DNA from: Aquificaceae bacterium
Lineage (GTDB): Bacteria; Aquificota; Aquificia; Aquificales; Aquificaceae
DNA length: 9,812 bases
Assembly (NCBI GenBank): GCA_027014185.1
Contig: JALWEK010000172.1
Span: forward strand, 16,450-26,261
Reading direction: 5' to 3'
The notes under the pieces are model-generated. The model was not told the DNA's origin. It saw nothing but the letters and a program-made list of their open reading frames with translations, and searched no databases. The position numbers were made by a program, and so were the translations under genes. How positions within the stretch are numbered: position 1 is the stretch's first letter; every line of letters starts with the position of its first letter. Shown here in pieces: positions 1-6,461 of this stretch.

Positions 1-2047
1 CTATAAGGCAGGCTATCTGGTGGGTGTCCCGGGCCTCACCTGTCTCCATTATGAAGGAAACCCTAGTGGAGAGACCTTGCTTCGCCAGATGCTTAACGCA
101 CGCCGATATGGCCAGCAGGCTAGGTATGGCTACCCTGTGCTTGCTTATGTACCTATCGGAGAGAATTATTATCTCGGCCCCCTCGCGGACGGCCTCTTCC
201 ACCCTCCTCTGGAGGGTCTCTATACCCATCATAAGATCGTTTATGGGTATCTCCTCGTACAGGGCGTCCATTATGAGCTCTGAGATCCTCCTCTCCCCGG
301 CCATGTCCTGGAGCTCAACTATGTTGTAGCTCCTCTCCTTCGGGTAGCATATGGGTATCCTTACTACCTTGAACTCATTCTGTTCCTCTATGGCTCTGAG
401 CTGGTAGTCGAGGAGTATGGGGGAGTCTATCTGGAGCCTCTTGGCATGCTCGGGGGTCTCCTTGAGGAAGTTCCTCTTGTGGCCCAGGTTCATCTTAAGA
501 GACATCACCAGTCTTTCCCTTATGGGATCGATGGGAGGGTTCGTGACCTGGGCGAACCTCTGCTTGAAGTATCTGAAGAGGAGCTTTGGTTTTTCCGAGA
601 GGGGAGGCAGAGGGGTGTCGTCTCCCATAGAGAAGGTAGGCTCCTTGCCCGTTTGGGCCATGTACTGGATCACGTTCTTTATCTCCTCCTCGGTCCAGCC
701 GAAGGCTATCATCTTCCTTATCCTTTCCGGGTCCTCCTTGGGAAGACCGAGGCTTCTGCCTTCCGTGAGCTTAGATAGCCTGAGGAGGTTCTTGTCTATC
801 CACTCCTTGTAAGGCTTGCTGGTTGCAAGCTCTTCGAGTATCTCATCCGTCTTCTTTACCTCACCCTTCGAAAGATCCACCACTATCGTGTCCCCGGGCC
901 CGAGCCTCCCTTTTTCCTTTATTCTCCTGTCCCCGAGGTCGATCATTCCCACCTCAGAGCCGAGGATCATGATCCCGTCCTCTGTAAGGATGTACCTCGC
1001 AGGTCTGAGCCCGTTCCTGTCTAGATGTGCACCTATCTTGCTGCCGTAAACGAAGGCTATCGCCGCTGGCCCGTCCCATGGCTTCATCAGAAGGGACTGA
1101 TACTCGAAGAAGGCCTTAACCTCCTCCGACAGCTCCGGGATGTGCTCCCAGGCGGGAGGGATCAGCATGTTTATGGCGTGTTCGGGAGAAAAGCCCACAT
1201 GACATAGGAGCTCGAAGACCCTGTCGAGGGAGGCCGAGTCACTCTCCTCGTAAGATATAAGTGGCTTTATAAGATCCTTTTTATCCCCCAGAACCTCGTG
1301 TTCGAGCTCGCTCTGGAGGGCGATCATCCAGTTCCTGTTCCCCTGGATCGTGTTTATCTCCCCGTTGTGGGACAAAAGTCTTAAGGGCTGGGCGAGCCTC
1401 CAGTTGGGGAGGGTGTTGGTCGAGTACCTCTGGTGGAACATGCAGTAAGCGGACTCGAAATCTGGATCCTTTAAATCCGGATAGAATCTGTCTAGCTGAG
1501 GGGCTACGAGCATCCCTTTATACACGATCGTCTCGGAAGAGAGGGACGGGACGTAAACCTTCTCGTCCCCCAATCTGTTCTCTATCTTTCTCCTCACAAA
1601 GTAAAGCCTTACCTCCCTCTCCTCGTGGGGAGTGCCATCCATGTCTATTAGGAGGTGCTTTATCCTTGGCATGACCTTGAGGGCAGACTCTCCTACGGCA
1701 TCGGGTTCGGTTGGGACCTCTCTCCATCCGAGCACCTTCAGGCCTTCCTTCACGAACTCGGCAACTACCTTGTCCTCTACATCCTCGTAGAGGAAGAAGA
1801 CACCAACGGCCAGGTTGTTTATGTCCGAGATCTCGTACCCTAGCTCGTCCAAGATTTTCCTGAAGAACTTCCTCGGTATCTGGGTGAGAACCCCGGCACC
1901 GTCTCCGGTCTTGCCATCTCCTCCTATAGCACCCCTGTGGGTGAGGTTCTTAACGGCTTCTATACCCCACCTTACTATCTGATTACTTACATTTCCCTTT
2001 ATGTCACAGACGAAACCGACACCGCAGGAGTCAAACTCTGCCACCAT
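1..2047 (-). CDS. gltB: Glutamate synthase (GOGAT) large chain, N-terminal part; cut by the window edge
   Basis: The enzyme makes glutamate from glutamine and 2-oxoglutarate in the cytoplasm; it is the second half of ammonium assimilation. The 682 codons seen here have no stop. The class II glutamine amidotransferase domain covers about residues 8-400. Its nucleophile is Cys8 in the DSCGVGF motif, which becomes N-terminal after removal of a very short propeptide. Also visible are HRGA (37-40), RYSTNTLPNW (207-216), SHNGEINTIQGN (226-237) and DRNGLRPAR (343-351). The central domain begins near VTNPPIDPIRE (501-511) and is still open at ETGEARDTHQIAC (668-680). The usual full length is about 1,500 residues, so over half lies to the left of this window. 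The start is ATG 2047, with GAGGTG six bases upstream and Cys8 at the expected place. It is transcribed away from the MIP18 gene from its own promoter. The family call is very secure. Confidence 0.96.
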   Translation of the reverse strand, partial: MVAEFDSCGVGFVCDIKGNVSNQIVRWGIEAVKNLTHRGAIGGDGKTGDGAGVLTQIPRKFFRKILDELGYEISDINNLAVGVFFLYEDVEDKVVAEFVKEGLKVLGWREVPTEPDAVGESALKVMPRIKHLLIDMDGTPHEEREVRLYFVRRKIENRLGDEKVYVPSLSSETIVYKGMLVAPQLDRFYPDLKDPDFESAYCMFHQRYSTNTLPNWRLAQPLRLLSHNGEINTIQGNRNWMIALQSELEHEVLGDKKDLIKPLISYEESDSASLDRVFELLCHVGFSPEHAINMLIPPAWEHIPELSEEVKAFFEYQSLLMKPWDGPAAIAFVYGSKIGAHLDRNGLRPARYILTEDGIMILGSEVGMIDLGDRRIKEKGRLGPGDTIVVDLSKGEVKKTDEILEELATSKPYKEWIDKNLLRLSKLTEGRSLGLPKEDPERIRKMIAFGWTEEEIKNVIQYMAQTGKEPTFSMGDDTPLPPLSEKPKLLFRYFKQRFAQVTNPPIDPIRERLVMSLKMNLGHKRNFLKETPEHAKRLQIDSPILLDYQLRAIEEQNEFKVVRIPICYPKERSYNIVELQDMAGERRISELIMDALYEEIPINDLMMGIETLQRRVEEAVREGAEIIILSDRYISKHRVAIPSLLAISACVKHLAKQGLSTRVSFIMETGEARDTHQIACLI

Positions 2048-2077
2048 TCTAAGCACCTCGCAAAGTTGTTGCAAAAG

Positions 2078-2105
2078 TATATATAATATACTCTCCTTAT
2101 GACAA
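2078..2105 (-). promoter_or_regulatory. Candidate sigma-70-type promoter of gltB
   Basis: On the minus strand, TTGTCA (2105-2100, 5/6 to TTGACA) is separated by 16 bases from TATATA (2083-2078, 5/6 to TATAAT). A start site near 2071 would give a leader of roughly 24 bases that includes the GAGGTG Shine-Dalgarno. The surrounding run 2078-2090 is entirely A/T, so the exact -10 register is uncertain. No operator or NtrC-type element was recognised. Confidence 0.55.
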
Positions 2106-2134
2106 AACTCCTTCCCTTTTGATCATCTCAGGGT

Positions 2135-2140
2135 TATCAT
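2135..2140 (+). promoter_or_regulatory. Candidate -10 box of the MIP18 gene, placed for a leaderless transcript
   Basis: TATCAT (5/6 to TATAAT) ends six bases before ATG 2147, so transcription would begin at about the start codon. No convincing -35 hexamer is found at the usual distance (the best is TTCCCT at 2112-2117). There is no good Shine-Dalgarno for ATG 2147. An AGGG at 2130-2133 lies eight bases before a TTG at 2141, which is the alternative start. Confidence 0.4.
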
Positions 2141-2146
2141 TTGGAC

Positions 2147-2455
2147 ATGGAGAAGGCGATACTCGAAGCCCTCAAGGAGATCAGGGATCCGGAGATACCC
2201 ATAGACATAGTCAACCTAGGCCTAATATACGGGATAAGGGTAAAGGACGACGTGGCATACATAGACATGACTCTGACGGTCCAGGGTTGTCCGGCCAAGC
2301 AGTTCTTCGCAGAACACATAAAACAGAAGATCCTGGAAAAGTTCCCTCAGCTCAAGGACGTTGTTGTAGAATTTGTATTCGAGCCTCCCTGGACAAAGGA
2401 AAAGATCTCCGAAGAGGGCAAGGCTCAGCTGAGGAAGCTGGGATGGGATATCTAA
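2147..2455 (+). CDS. MIP18/DUF59 family iron-sulfur cluster assembly protein (SufT/PaaD-like)
   Basis: This is a single-domain protein of 102 residues, the normal size for stand-alone family members. The signature DPEIPIDIVNLGLIYGI lies at residues 14-30. The conserved Cys is C48 in TVQGCPA, and EPPWT (79-83) is the other family hallmark. The family takes part in Fe-S cluster assembly or transfer (SufT, PaaD and the eukaryotic CIA protein MIP18). The client here is not evident, although bioB, a nearby gene, encodes an Fe-S enzyme. ATG 2147 is chosen because the family usually begins just before this helix and a TATCAT box sits directly upstream. A TTG two codons earlier (2141), preceded by AGGG, is possible. 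The end overlaps the V4R gene by 13 bases, so the two are co-transcribed and probably translationally coupled. The family call is secure; the exact role is inferred. Confidence 0.9.
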   Translation: MEKAILEALKEIRDPEIPIDIVNLGLIYGIRVKDDVAYIDMTLTVQGCPAKQFFAEHIKQKILEKFPQLKDVVVEFVFEPPWTKEKISEEGKAQLRKLGWDI

Positions 2456-2928
2456 AGGACAACATAAGGGCGCTCGCGGAAGCCATAGAGAGAGAGTCCG
2501 TTCTAATACACAGGGACGCCCTGATAGACGGTTACAGGGATATCTACAAGCTATCAAAGTTCGGCATAGACAGGATAATAAAGAAGGCGGCTGAGTACGG
2601 GGGCAAGAAGGGGGCTAAGACCCTTAAGGAACGTTACGGTGTATATACGGACAGGCTCGACGAGGCCCTGGAACTCCTCACCATAATAGCTGAATCTTCG
2701 AGGCTGATAGACCTCTTCGAGTTCGACCTGCCATCTATGGAGATATACGTGGAGGGCTCCATACTGGTGGAGGCCATAGGAAAAAGCCAGAAGCCCGTCT
2801 GCAAACCTATGGCAGGGTTCTTCAAGGGCTTTCTCACCGACCTCCTCGATAGAAAGTTCGAGGTGGAGGAGGTAACCTGTGCTGCACAAGGTTACGATAG
2901 ATGTACCTTCAGGATAAAACAGAAGTGA
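2443..2928 (+). CDS. V4R (4-vinyl reductase) domain protein, function unknown
   Basis: The protein has 161 residues. The N-terminal half (about 1-95) is predicted largely helical and charged. The C-terminal part (about 96-161) fits the V4R small-molecule-binding domain: VCKPMAGFFKGFL (119-131) then EEVTCAAQGYDRCTF (142-156). Cysteines C120, C146 and C154 match the family's conserved positions and could bind a metal. V4R domains are found in BchJ-type proteins and as sensor domains of some bacterial and archaeal regulators. There is no DNA-binding or enzymatic partner domain here, so function is open. The start ATG 2443 has GAGGA seven bases upstream (2431-2435), inside the end of the MIP18 gene. 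The same frame stays open far upstream, but only as the shadow of that gene. The TGA stop directly abuts the stop of mtnB on the other strand. Confidence 0.8.
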   Translation: MGYLKDNIRALAEAIERESVLIHRDALIDGYRDIYKLSKFGIDRIIKKAAEYGGKKGAKTLKERYGVYTDRLDEALELLTIIAESSRLIDLFEFDLPSMEIYVEGSILVEAIGKSQKPVCKPMAGFFKGFLTDLLDRKFEVEEVTCAAQGYDRCTFRIKQK

Positions 2929-3534
2929 TCACCTTATGGACATGAGCTTCAGCTCACACTCGAAGAGGAACTCGTAGGCTTCTGCGTGCATGAGTGCATA
3001 TTCCATGCTCTCTCCCCAGGTGTAGAGTCCGTGTGAGGCTATGAGGAAGCCGTAAACGTCTGTGTGTTTCTCAAGATACTCCTTAACCTTTCCAGAGAGC
3101 CTTTCCATATCCTGATCGTTCTCGAAAACTGGCACCACTATCTTGGCCTCGTGGGTGTCTATCTCGGGAAAGGCCTTCAGAAGCTCGTAGTCCTCGAGCT
3201 CTACGCTACCCTTGGCTATGCGGGATATGAGGGTTGCGTTCGGTGAATGGGTATGCACGACCGCCTTAACCTCAGGGTACAGCCTGTAAACGGTAAGATG
3301 TAGAAGCGTTTCCGCAGAGGGCTTCTTATCCTCCAGAGGGTACCCTTCCAGATCCACGAGGAGTATATCCTGGGGTTTTAACCTCCCCTTGTGTTTTCCC
3401 GAGGCCGTTATGGCTACTCTGTCCAGACCAACCCTGACTGATATGTTTCCGCTCGTGGCGGGGACCCAGCCCTTCGAGTCCAGGAACCTACCCGCATCTA
3501 TGATCTCCTGAACGGCTCTATCGAGCTCTTGCAT
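2929..3534 (-). CDS. mtnB: Methylthioribulose-1-phosphate dehydratase, class II aldolase family
   Basis: The enzyme dehydrates 5-methylthioribulose 1-phosphate to the diketo compound in the methionine salvage pathway, which recovers the methylthio group left after SAM-dependent polyamine synthesis. The 201-residue length is typical. Features seen: [13 protein letters not shown] (22-34), the phosphate-binding region expected for Mtn[10 protein letters not shown] (42-50); SAET with E75; and zinc ligands H94 and H96 in HTHS plus H168 in ASHGLYTWG. The GWxxATSGN motif favours MtnB over fuculose- or ribulose-phosphate aldolases, though substrate cannot be proven from sequence. No other mtn gene is in the window. 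ATG 3534 is the first possible start in this frame. It has no Shine-Dalgarno, but a perfect TATAAT ends seven bases upstream. The gene is divergent from the cytochrome gene and convergent with the V4R gene. Confidence 0.88.
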   Translation of the reverse strand: MQELDRAVQEIIDAGRFLDSKGWVPATSGNISVRVGLDRVAITASGKHKGRLKPQDILLVDLEGYPLEDKKPSAETLLHLTVYRLYPEVKAVVHTHSPNATLISRIAKGSVELEDYELLKAFPEIDTHEAKIVVPVFENDQDMERLSGKVKEYLEKHTDVYGFLIASHGLYTWGESMEYALMHAEAYEFLFECELKLMSIR

Positions 3535-3541
3535 GGAATCT

Positions 3542-3547
3542 ATTATA
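3542..3547 (-). promoter_or_regulatory. Candidate -10 box of mtnB (leaderless arrangement)
   Basis: On the minus strand there is a perfect TATAAT whose last base is seven bases from ATG 3534, placing the transcription start at or next to the A of the start codon. The expected -35 position (around 3565-3570) reads CCGTCT and is poor. The region between TATAAT and ATG has no purine-rich Shine-Dalgarno. Confidence 0.5.
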
Positions 3548-3556
3548 GAGATAGCC

Positions 3557-3585
3557 TTGACAGGAGACGGATGTTGATGTATCCT
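3557..3585 (+). promoter_or_regulatory. Candidate sigma-70-type promoter of the cytochrome c gene (leaderless arrangement)
   Basis: A perfect -35 TTGACA (3557-3562), a 17-base spacer and TATCCT (3580-3585, 4/6 to TATAAT) are present. The predicted start site, about 3592, is next to ATG 3593. No Shine-Dalgarno lies between the box and the ATG. Together with the oppositely oriented mtnB -10, this fills the 58-base divergent spacer. Confidence 0.6.
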
Positions 3586-3592
3586 TGTAAGT

Positions 3593-4042
3593 ATGAAAGT
3601 GTTTACTTACATCACGGTTCTGATGTTCTTAGCATCCTTCTCTTTCTCCAATGAGCTAATCGGCAAAGGGCACGAGGTCTTCAAGAGATCCTGTTCTACC
3701 TGTCACGTAGAGAGGGTGAGCCCAGAGAAGCTGGCCCGGATTCAGGAGATCGTTAAGTCAGGAGGCAAGCCTCCCCTGAAGGCACCCCCAATGTCCGAGG
3801 TTTCGGCAAGGGTCAAGAAGTTCTACCCAAAGGAGAAGGAGTTCGTCGCCTTTGTGAAGGATTACATTACCAACCCTTCTAGGGAGAAGGGTGTGTGCCT
3901 TCCTAAGGCATACGAAATATTCGGGGTGATGCCTCCCATAGGGAGGGCTCTATCCGAGGATGAGAAGGAGGCGGTAGCCTACTGGCTTTACCATAACTTC
4001 AAGGAGAGCTGGGAGGAGTTCATCAGAAAGAACCCCCACTGA
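3593..4042 (+). CDS. Exported monoheme c-type cytochrome, small
   Basis: A 149-residue precursor. Residues 1 to about 19 form a signal peptide (short basic start, hydrophobic stretch, then SFSFS), so the mature protein should be periplasmic. Heme attachment is CSTCH at 34-38 with H38 as proximal ligand. The sixth ligand is probably M113 in FGVMPPIG, which lies in the usual place near the end of a class I cytochrome c fold; M67 in APPMS is another candidate. Both are followed or preceded by Pro-rich segments. The expected role is electron transfer between respiratory complexes or from sulfur or hydrogen oxidation; no partner gene is adjacent to narrow this. An extra cysteine, C102, lies outside the heme motif. 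ATG 3593 gives the complete signal peptide and follows the promoter by about seven bases with no Shine-Dalgarno. The stop is 59 bases before bioB, which has its own promoter. Confidence 0.87.
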   Translation: MKVFTYITVLMFLASFSFSNELIGKGHEVFKRSCSTCHVERVSPEKLARIQEIVKSGGKPPLKAPPMSEVSARVKKFYPKEKEFVAFVKDYITNPSREKGVCLPKAYEIFGVMPPIGRALSEDEKEAVAYWLYHNFKESWEEFIRKNPH

Positions 4043-4047
4043 CTTCC

Positions 4048-4075
4048 TTTACACGTTACCTCACTTTCCTATATT
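4048..4075 (+). promoter_or_regulatory. Candidate sigma-70-type promoter of bioB
   Basis: TTTACA (4048-4053, 5/6) and TATATT (4070-4075, 5/6) are separated by 16 bases. A start site near 4082 would give a leader of about 20 bases that contains the strong Shine-Dalgarno GGAGGTGA (4090-4097). No BirA-type operator or other palindrome was noticed. The element lies wholly in the gap after the cytochrome stop codon. Confidence 0.55.
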
Positions 4076-4101
4076 ATCCTTTTGTTCACGGAGGTGAGAA
4101 G

Positions 4102-5106
4102 ATGGACAGGTATGAGAGTATGATCATAGATCTATACAACAAGGCTGCAAACTACGAACCCCTCTCTAAAGATGAAGCCCTTGAGCTCCTGAGGGTCCCT
4201 GACGATTACGTTCCCTTCCTGACCCACTTTGCCCAGAAGATAAAGAAAAAGTTCTTCCCCGAGAACGAGATAGAGTTCTGCTCGATCATAAACGCCAAGA
4301 GCGGAGCCTGTTCTGAGGATTGCAAGTTCTGCGCTCAGTCCAAGTTCTACAAAACCCCCATAAACGTATATAACCTGGTTCCCAAGGAGGAGATAGTGGA
4401 GGGTGCGGAGCGTGGCGTGGAGTTCGGGGCCAACAGATACTGTGTGGTACTTGCAGGGAAACAGGCAACGCCGGAAGAGGTGGAGAGGATAGCCGAAGCC
4501 GTGAGGGAGGTTAAAGAGACGGAGAAGCTCCCGATAAACGTCTGCGTCTCAGCTGGCACGATGGACGAGGGGAGCCTGAGAAAGCTGAAAGAGGCAGGGG
4601 TGAAGAGGATAAACCACAACCTCGAGGCGAGCAGGAACTTCTTCCCTAAGATAGTTACCACACACAGGTGGGAGGACAGATACGAGACCATAAAGAGGAT
4701 AAAGAAGGTGGGCCTATCGACATGCTGCGGGGGGATATTCGGAATGGGGGAGAGCGACGAGGATAGAGTGGATCTTGCGCTAACTTACAGGGAGCTCGAG
4801 GTTGATTCCATACCTCTTAACTTCCTGATGCCCATCCAGGGGACACCACTCGAGAACGCCCCCGGTGTAACCCCCCTAGAGGCCCTGAAGATAATAGCTA
4901 TGTTCAGGTTCACAAACCCGAAGGCGGAACTGCGCCTTTGCGGTGGTAGAGAACAAAATCTTAGGGACTTCCACGGGATGGCGGTTTTGATGACAAACGC
5001 CATGATGGTGGGAGGGTATCTGACCCGTGCCGGCAGGGACATAAAGAAGGACTACCAGCTCCTCGAAGACCTGCGGGCAAAGAGGAAAGAGGAAGTTCTC
5101 ACCTGA
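4102..5106 (+). CDS. bioB: Biotin synthase, radical SAM enzyme
   Basis: BioB inserts sulfur into dethiobiotin to make biotin, the last step of the pathway. The 334 residues match the family. The radical-SAM motif CSEDCKFC gives C70, C74 and C77 for the [4Fe-4S] cluster. Ligands expected for the second, [2Fe-2S], cluster are C114 (RYCVVLAG), C148 (INVCVSAG), C208 (STCCGGIFG) and R278 (ELRLCGGRE). Spacing from C70 to C114 and from C148 to C208 agrees with the E. coli protein. A TIM-barrel GIFGMGE glycine motif (211-217) and the PIQGTPLE segment (244-251) are also present. The start is ATG 4102, with GGAGG seven bases upstream. No other biotin gene is in the window. Only 50 bases separate it from dnaN, with no simple terminator, so some readthrough into dnaN is likely. 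Confidence 0.96.
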   Translation: MDRYESMIIDLYNKAANYEPLSKDEALELLRVPDDYVPFLTHFAQKIKKKFFPENEIEFCSIINAKSGACSEDCKFCAQSKFYKTPINVYNLVPKEEIVEGAERGVEFGANRYCVVLAGKQATPEEVERIAEAVREVKETEKLPINVCVSAGTMDEGSLRKLKEAGVKRINHNLEASRNFFPKIVTTHRWEDRYETIKRIKKVGLSTCCGGIFGMGESDEDRVDLALTYRELEVDSIPLNFLMPIQGTPLENAPGVTPLEALKIIAMFRFTNPKAELRLCGGREQNLRDFHGMAVLMTNAMMVGGYLTRAGRDIKKDYQLLEDLRAKRKEEVLT

Positions 5107-5110
5107 AGGG

Positions 5111-5150
5111 CCTCCGGACGGGTTAAAATACTCTAAACTCCAGCCGGAGG
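5111..5150 (+). promoter_or_regulatory. Inverted repeat that would sequester the dnaN ribosome binding site
   Basis: CCTCCGG (5111-5117) is a perfect 7-base complement of CCGGAGG (5144-5150), with a 26-base loop. The right arm contains the dnaN Shine-Dalgarno GGAGG (5146-5150), six bases before ATG 5157. The stem is GC-rich and would hide the ribosome site in any transcript that reads through from bioB. The loop contains TAAAAT (5124-5129, 5/6 to a -10 box) without a good -35. It is not a Rho-independent terminator, since no T-run follows. The regulatory role is inference. Confidence 0.45.
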
Positions 5151-5156
5151 AAAAGA

Positions 5157-6248
5157 ATGAAACTACAGATCGACAGGGAGGAGTTTGAAGAGGCCCTCAA
5201 GAAGGCTAAGGAAGCCACTGAGAAGAAGTCTGCCCTTCCTATACTTACTAACTTCTTACTATCCGCAGAAGGGGACAGGCTTGTGATCAAAGCCACCGAC
5301 CTAGAAAACTACCTTATCCTGTCCCTAAAGGCGGACGTGGAGGAGGAAGGATCCGTATGCGTAAACTCGAGGAGCCTTTCTGACATCGTAAGGAACCTTT
5401 CCTCCGCCGTCATCAACCTGCAGAGGGAGGGAGAGAAGCTCCTGGTGACGGGTGGAAGGAGCAGGTTCAAGCTCCCTACAGTCCCTCCGGAGGACTTTCC
5501 CGAGTTCCCCGAGGTGAAGGAAGGGGAGGAGACGATAAGCGGGAACCTGATCCTGGAGGGAATAAGCAAAACCGAGTACGCCATAGCTAAGGAAGAGACC
5601 AGGATAGCCCTTCAGGGTATGTACATGCGAGGGTATGAAGGCAGGGTTCACTTCGTTGGGTCAGATGGGCACAGGCTCGCTCTGTTCGAACCAGAAGGGA
5701 GCTTCTCCTACGAGCTCCTAGTGCCCCGCAAAAGTCTGAAGGTGGTCCAGAGGCTCCTGACCGGCATAGAGGACGTGAGGGTCTCAAAGAGCGAGGACGG
5801 GAACTTCGCCTACTTCACGAGTGAGGAGTGGAAGCTGGTAGTCAGGCTCCTTGAAGGGGATTACCCCGACTACCTTGCGGTCATACCCAAAGAGTTTGCC
5901 GCAGAGGTTCTCTTAGATGTGGAGGAGACTACGAGGGCCCTTAAAAGGCTCTCTGGGCTTTCCGAAGGGAAGGTTTTCCCAGTCAAGATAACCCTGAGCG
6001 ACAACCTGGCCGTCTTCGAGTTCATGGATCCTGAGTTCGGAGAGGGAAGGGAAGAACTCGATGTGGACTACATAGGGGATCCCTTCGAGATAGGGTTCAA
6101 CGGCAAGTACATCCTCGAGGCTCTCGACGCCTTCGACTCTGAGAAGGCTTGGTTCAGGTTCACAACGCCCGATACGGCGGCTCTCCTGGAGTCTGATGAC
6201 TACGAGAAGGATCCTTACAGATGTATAATTATGCCGATGCGCGTTTAG
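5157..6248 (+). CDS. dnaN: DNA polymerase III beta subunit (sliding clamp)
   Basis: The clamp is a homodimeric ring that encircles DNA and tethers the replicative polymerase and other repair proteins. The 363 residues carry the standard three repeated clamp domains (roughly 1-120, 121-245, 246-363). Recognisable parts are [11 protein letters not shown] (25-35), [14 protein letters not shown] (172-185, end of domain two start) and the conserved C-terminus [10 protein letters not shown], which helps form the hydrophobic pocket that binds client peptides. It resembles the Aquifex clamp closely, as far as I recall that sequence. ATG 5157 has GGAGG six bases upstream, inside a potential hairpin. 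dnaA is not beside it, unlike in many bacteria. A small peptide gene begins nine bases after its stop, so dnaN probably heads or belongs to the dnaN-peptide-LOG-sbcD operon. Confidence 0.96.
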   Translation: MKLQIDREEFEEALKKAKEATEKKSALPILTNFLLSAEGDRLVIKATDLENYLILSLKADVEEEGSVCVNSRSLSDIVRNLSSAVINLQREGEKLLVTGGRSRFKLPTVPPEDFPEFPEVKEGEETISGNLILEGISKTEYAIAKEETRIALQGMYMRGYEGRVHFVGSDGHRLALFEPEGSFSYELLVPRKSLKVVQRLLTGIEDVRVSKSEDGNFAYFTSEEWKLVVRLLEGDYPDYLAVIPKEFAAEVLLDVEETTRALKRLSGLSEGKVFPVKITLSDNLAVFEFMDPEFGEGREELDVDYIGDPFEIGFNGKYILEALDAFDSEKAWFRFTTPDTAALLESDDYEKDPYRCIIMPMRV

Positions 6249-6257
6249 GGGGAAGCC

Positions 6258-6461
6258 GTGAAGATACTGTTCGCTCTGATAACCGCCCTTCTGCTGGCAC
6301 TGCCTTCCTTTCCCAAGGAGAAGGGTACCTACGTGGCCAAGAAGGATAGGGTGGTAAAGAAGAAAAAGGTAAAGAGAAAGCAGGTTAGGTATCCTGTGAG
6401 GGTAAATCCTTACGGAGAAGAGGTCAAGATAAAAGAGATGCTGAAGGACATCTATGAGTAA
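6258..6461 (+). CDS. Small basic exported protein, unknown function
   Basis: A 67-residue product not recognised. Residues 1 to about 18 are a hydrophobic signal-like stretch (KILFALITALLLALPSF); there is no lipobox cysteine, so it should be either cleaved or anchored as a single-pass protein. The rest is strongly basic, with KKDRVVKKKKVKRKQVR at about 28-44, then an acidic-basic tail ending KEMLKDIYE. The start is GTG 6258, with a purine-rich GGGGGAAG (6248-6255) just upstream; it follows the dnaN stop by nine bases and its own end overlaps the LOG gene by eight bases. Both facts, and the coherent signal-peptide pattern, support a real gene. A periplasmic polycation could bind nucleic acid, cell wall or anionic lipid, but nothing shows which. 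Confidence 0.65.
   Translation: MKILFALITALLLALPSFPKEKGTYVAKKDRVVKKKKVKRKQVRYPVRVNPYGEEVKIKEMLKDIYE

Noticed and set aside
417..812. 131-codon plus-strand open frame opposite gltB, and others like it at 24-329 and 446-778.
   Set aside because: They lie wholly antisense to the well-conserved gltB coding region and show no domain or start signal; they are complementary-strand shadows.
2061..2077. Imperfect palindrome around TTGTTGCAA in the gltB leader, as a regulator site.
   Set aside because: Symmetry is only partial (TTGCAA core), the region is AT-rich, and no second copy occurs in the window.
2119..2442. Upstream in-frame extension of the V4R protein, open for 108 codons, which would give a 269-residue product.
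   Set aside because: This part is the shifted-frame reading of the MIP18 gene, with Gly/Arg/His-rich low-quality sequence. The V4R protein has a proper SD and ATG at 2443.
4043..4101. Rho-independent terminator or biotin-repressor operator between the cytochrome gene and bioB.
   Set aside because: No GC-rich inverted repeat followed by a T-run and no clear palindrome was found. Only a promoter-like pair and an SD are visible.
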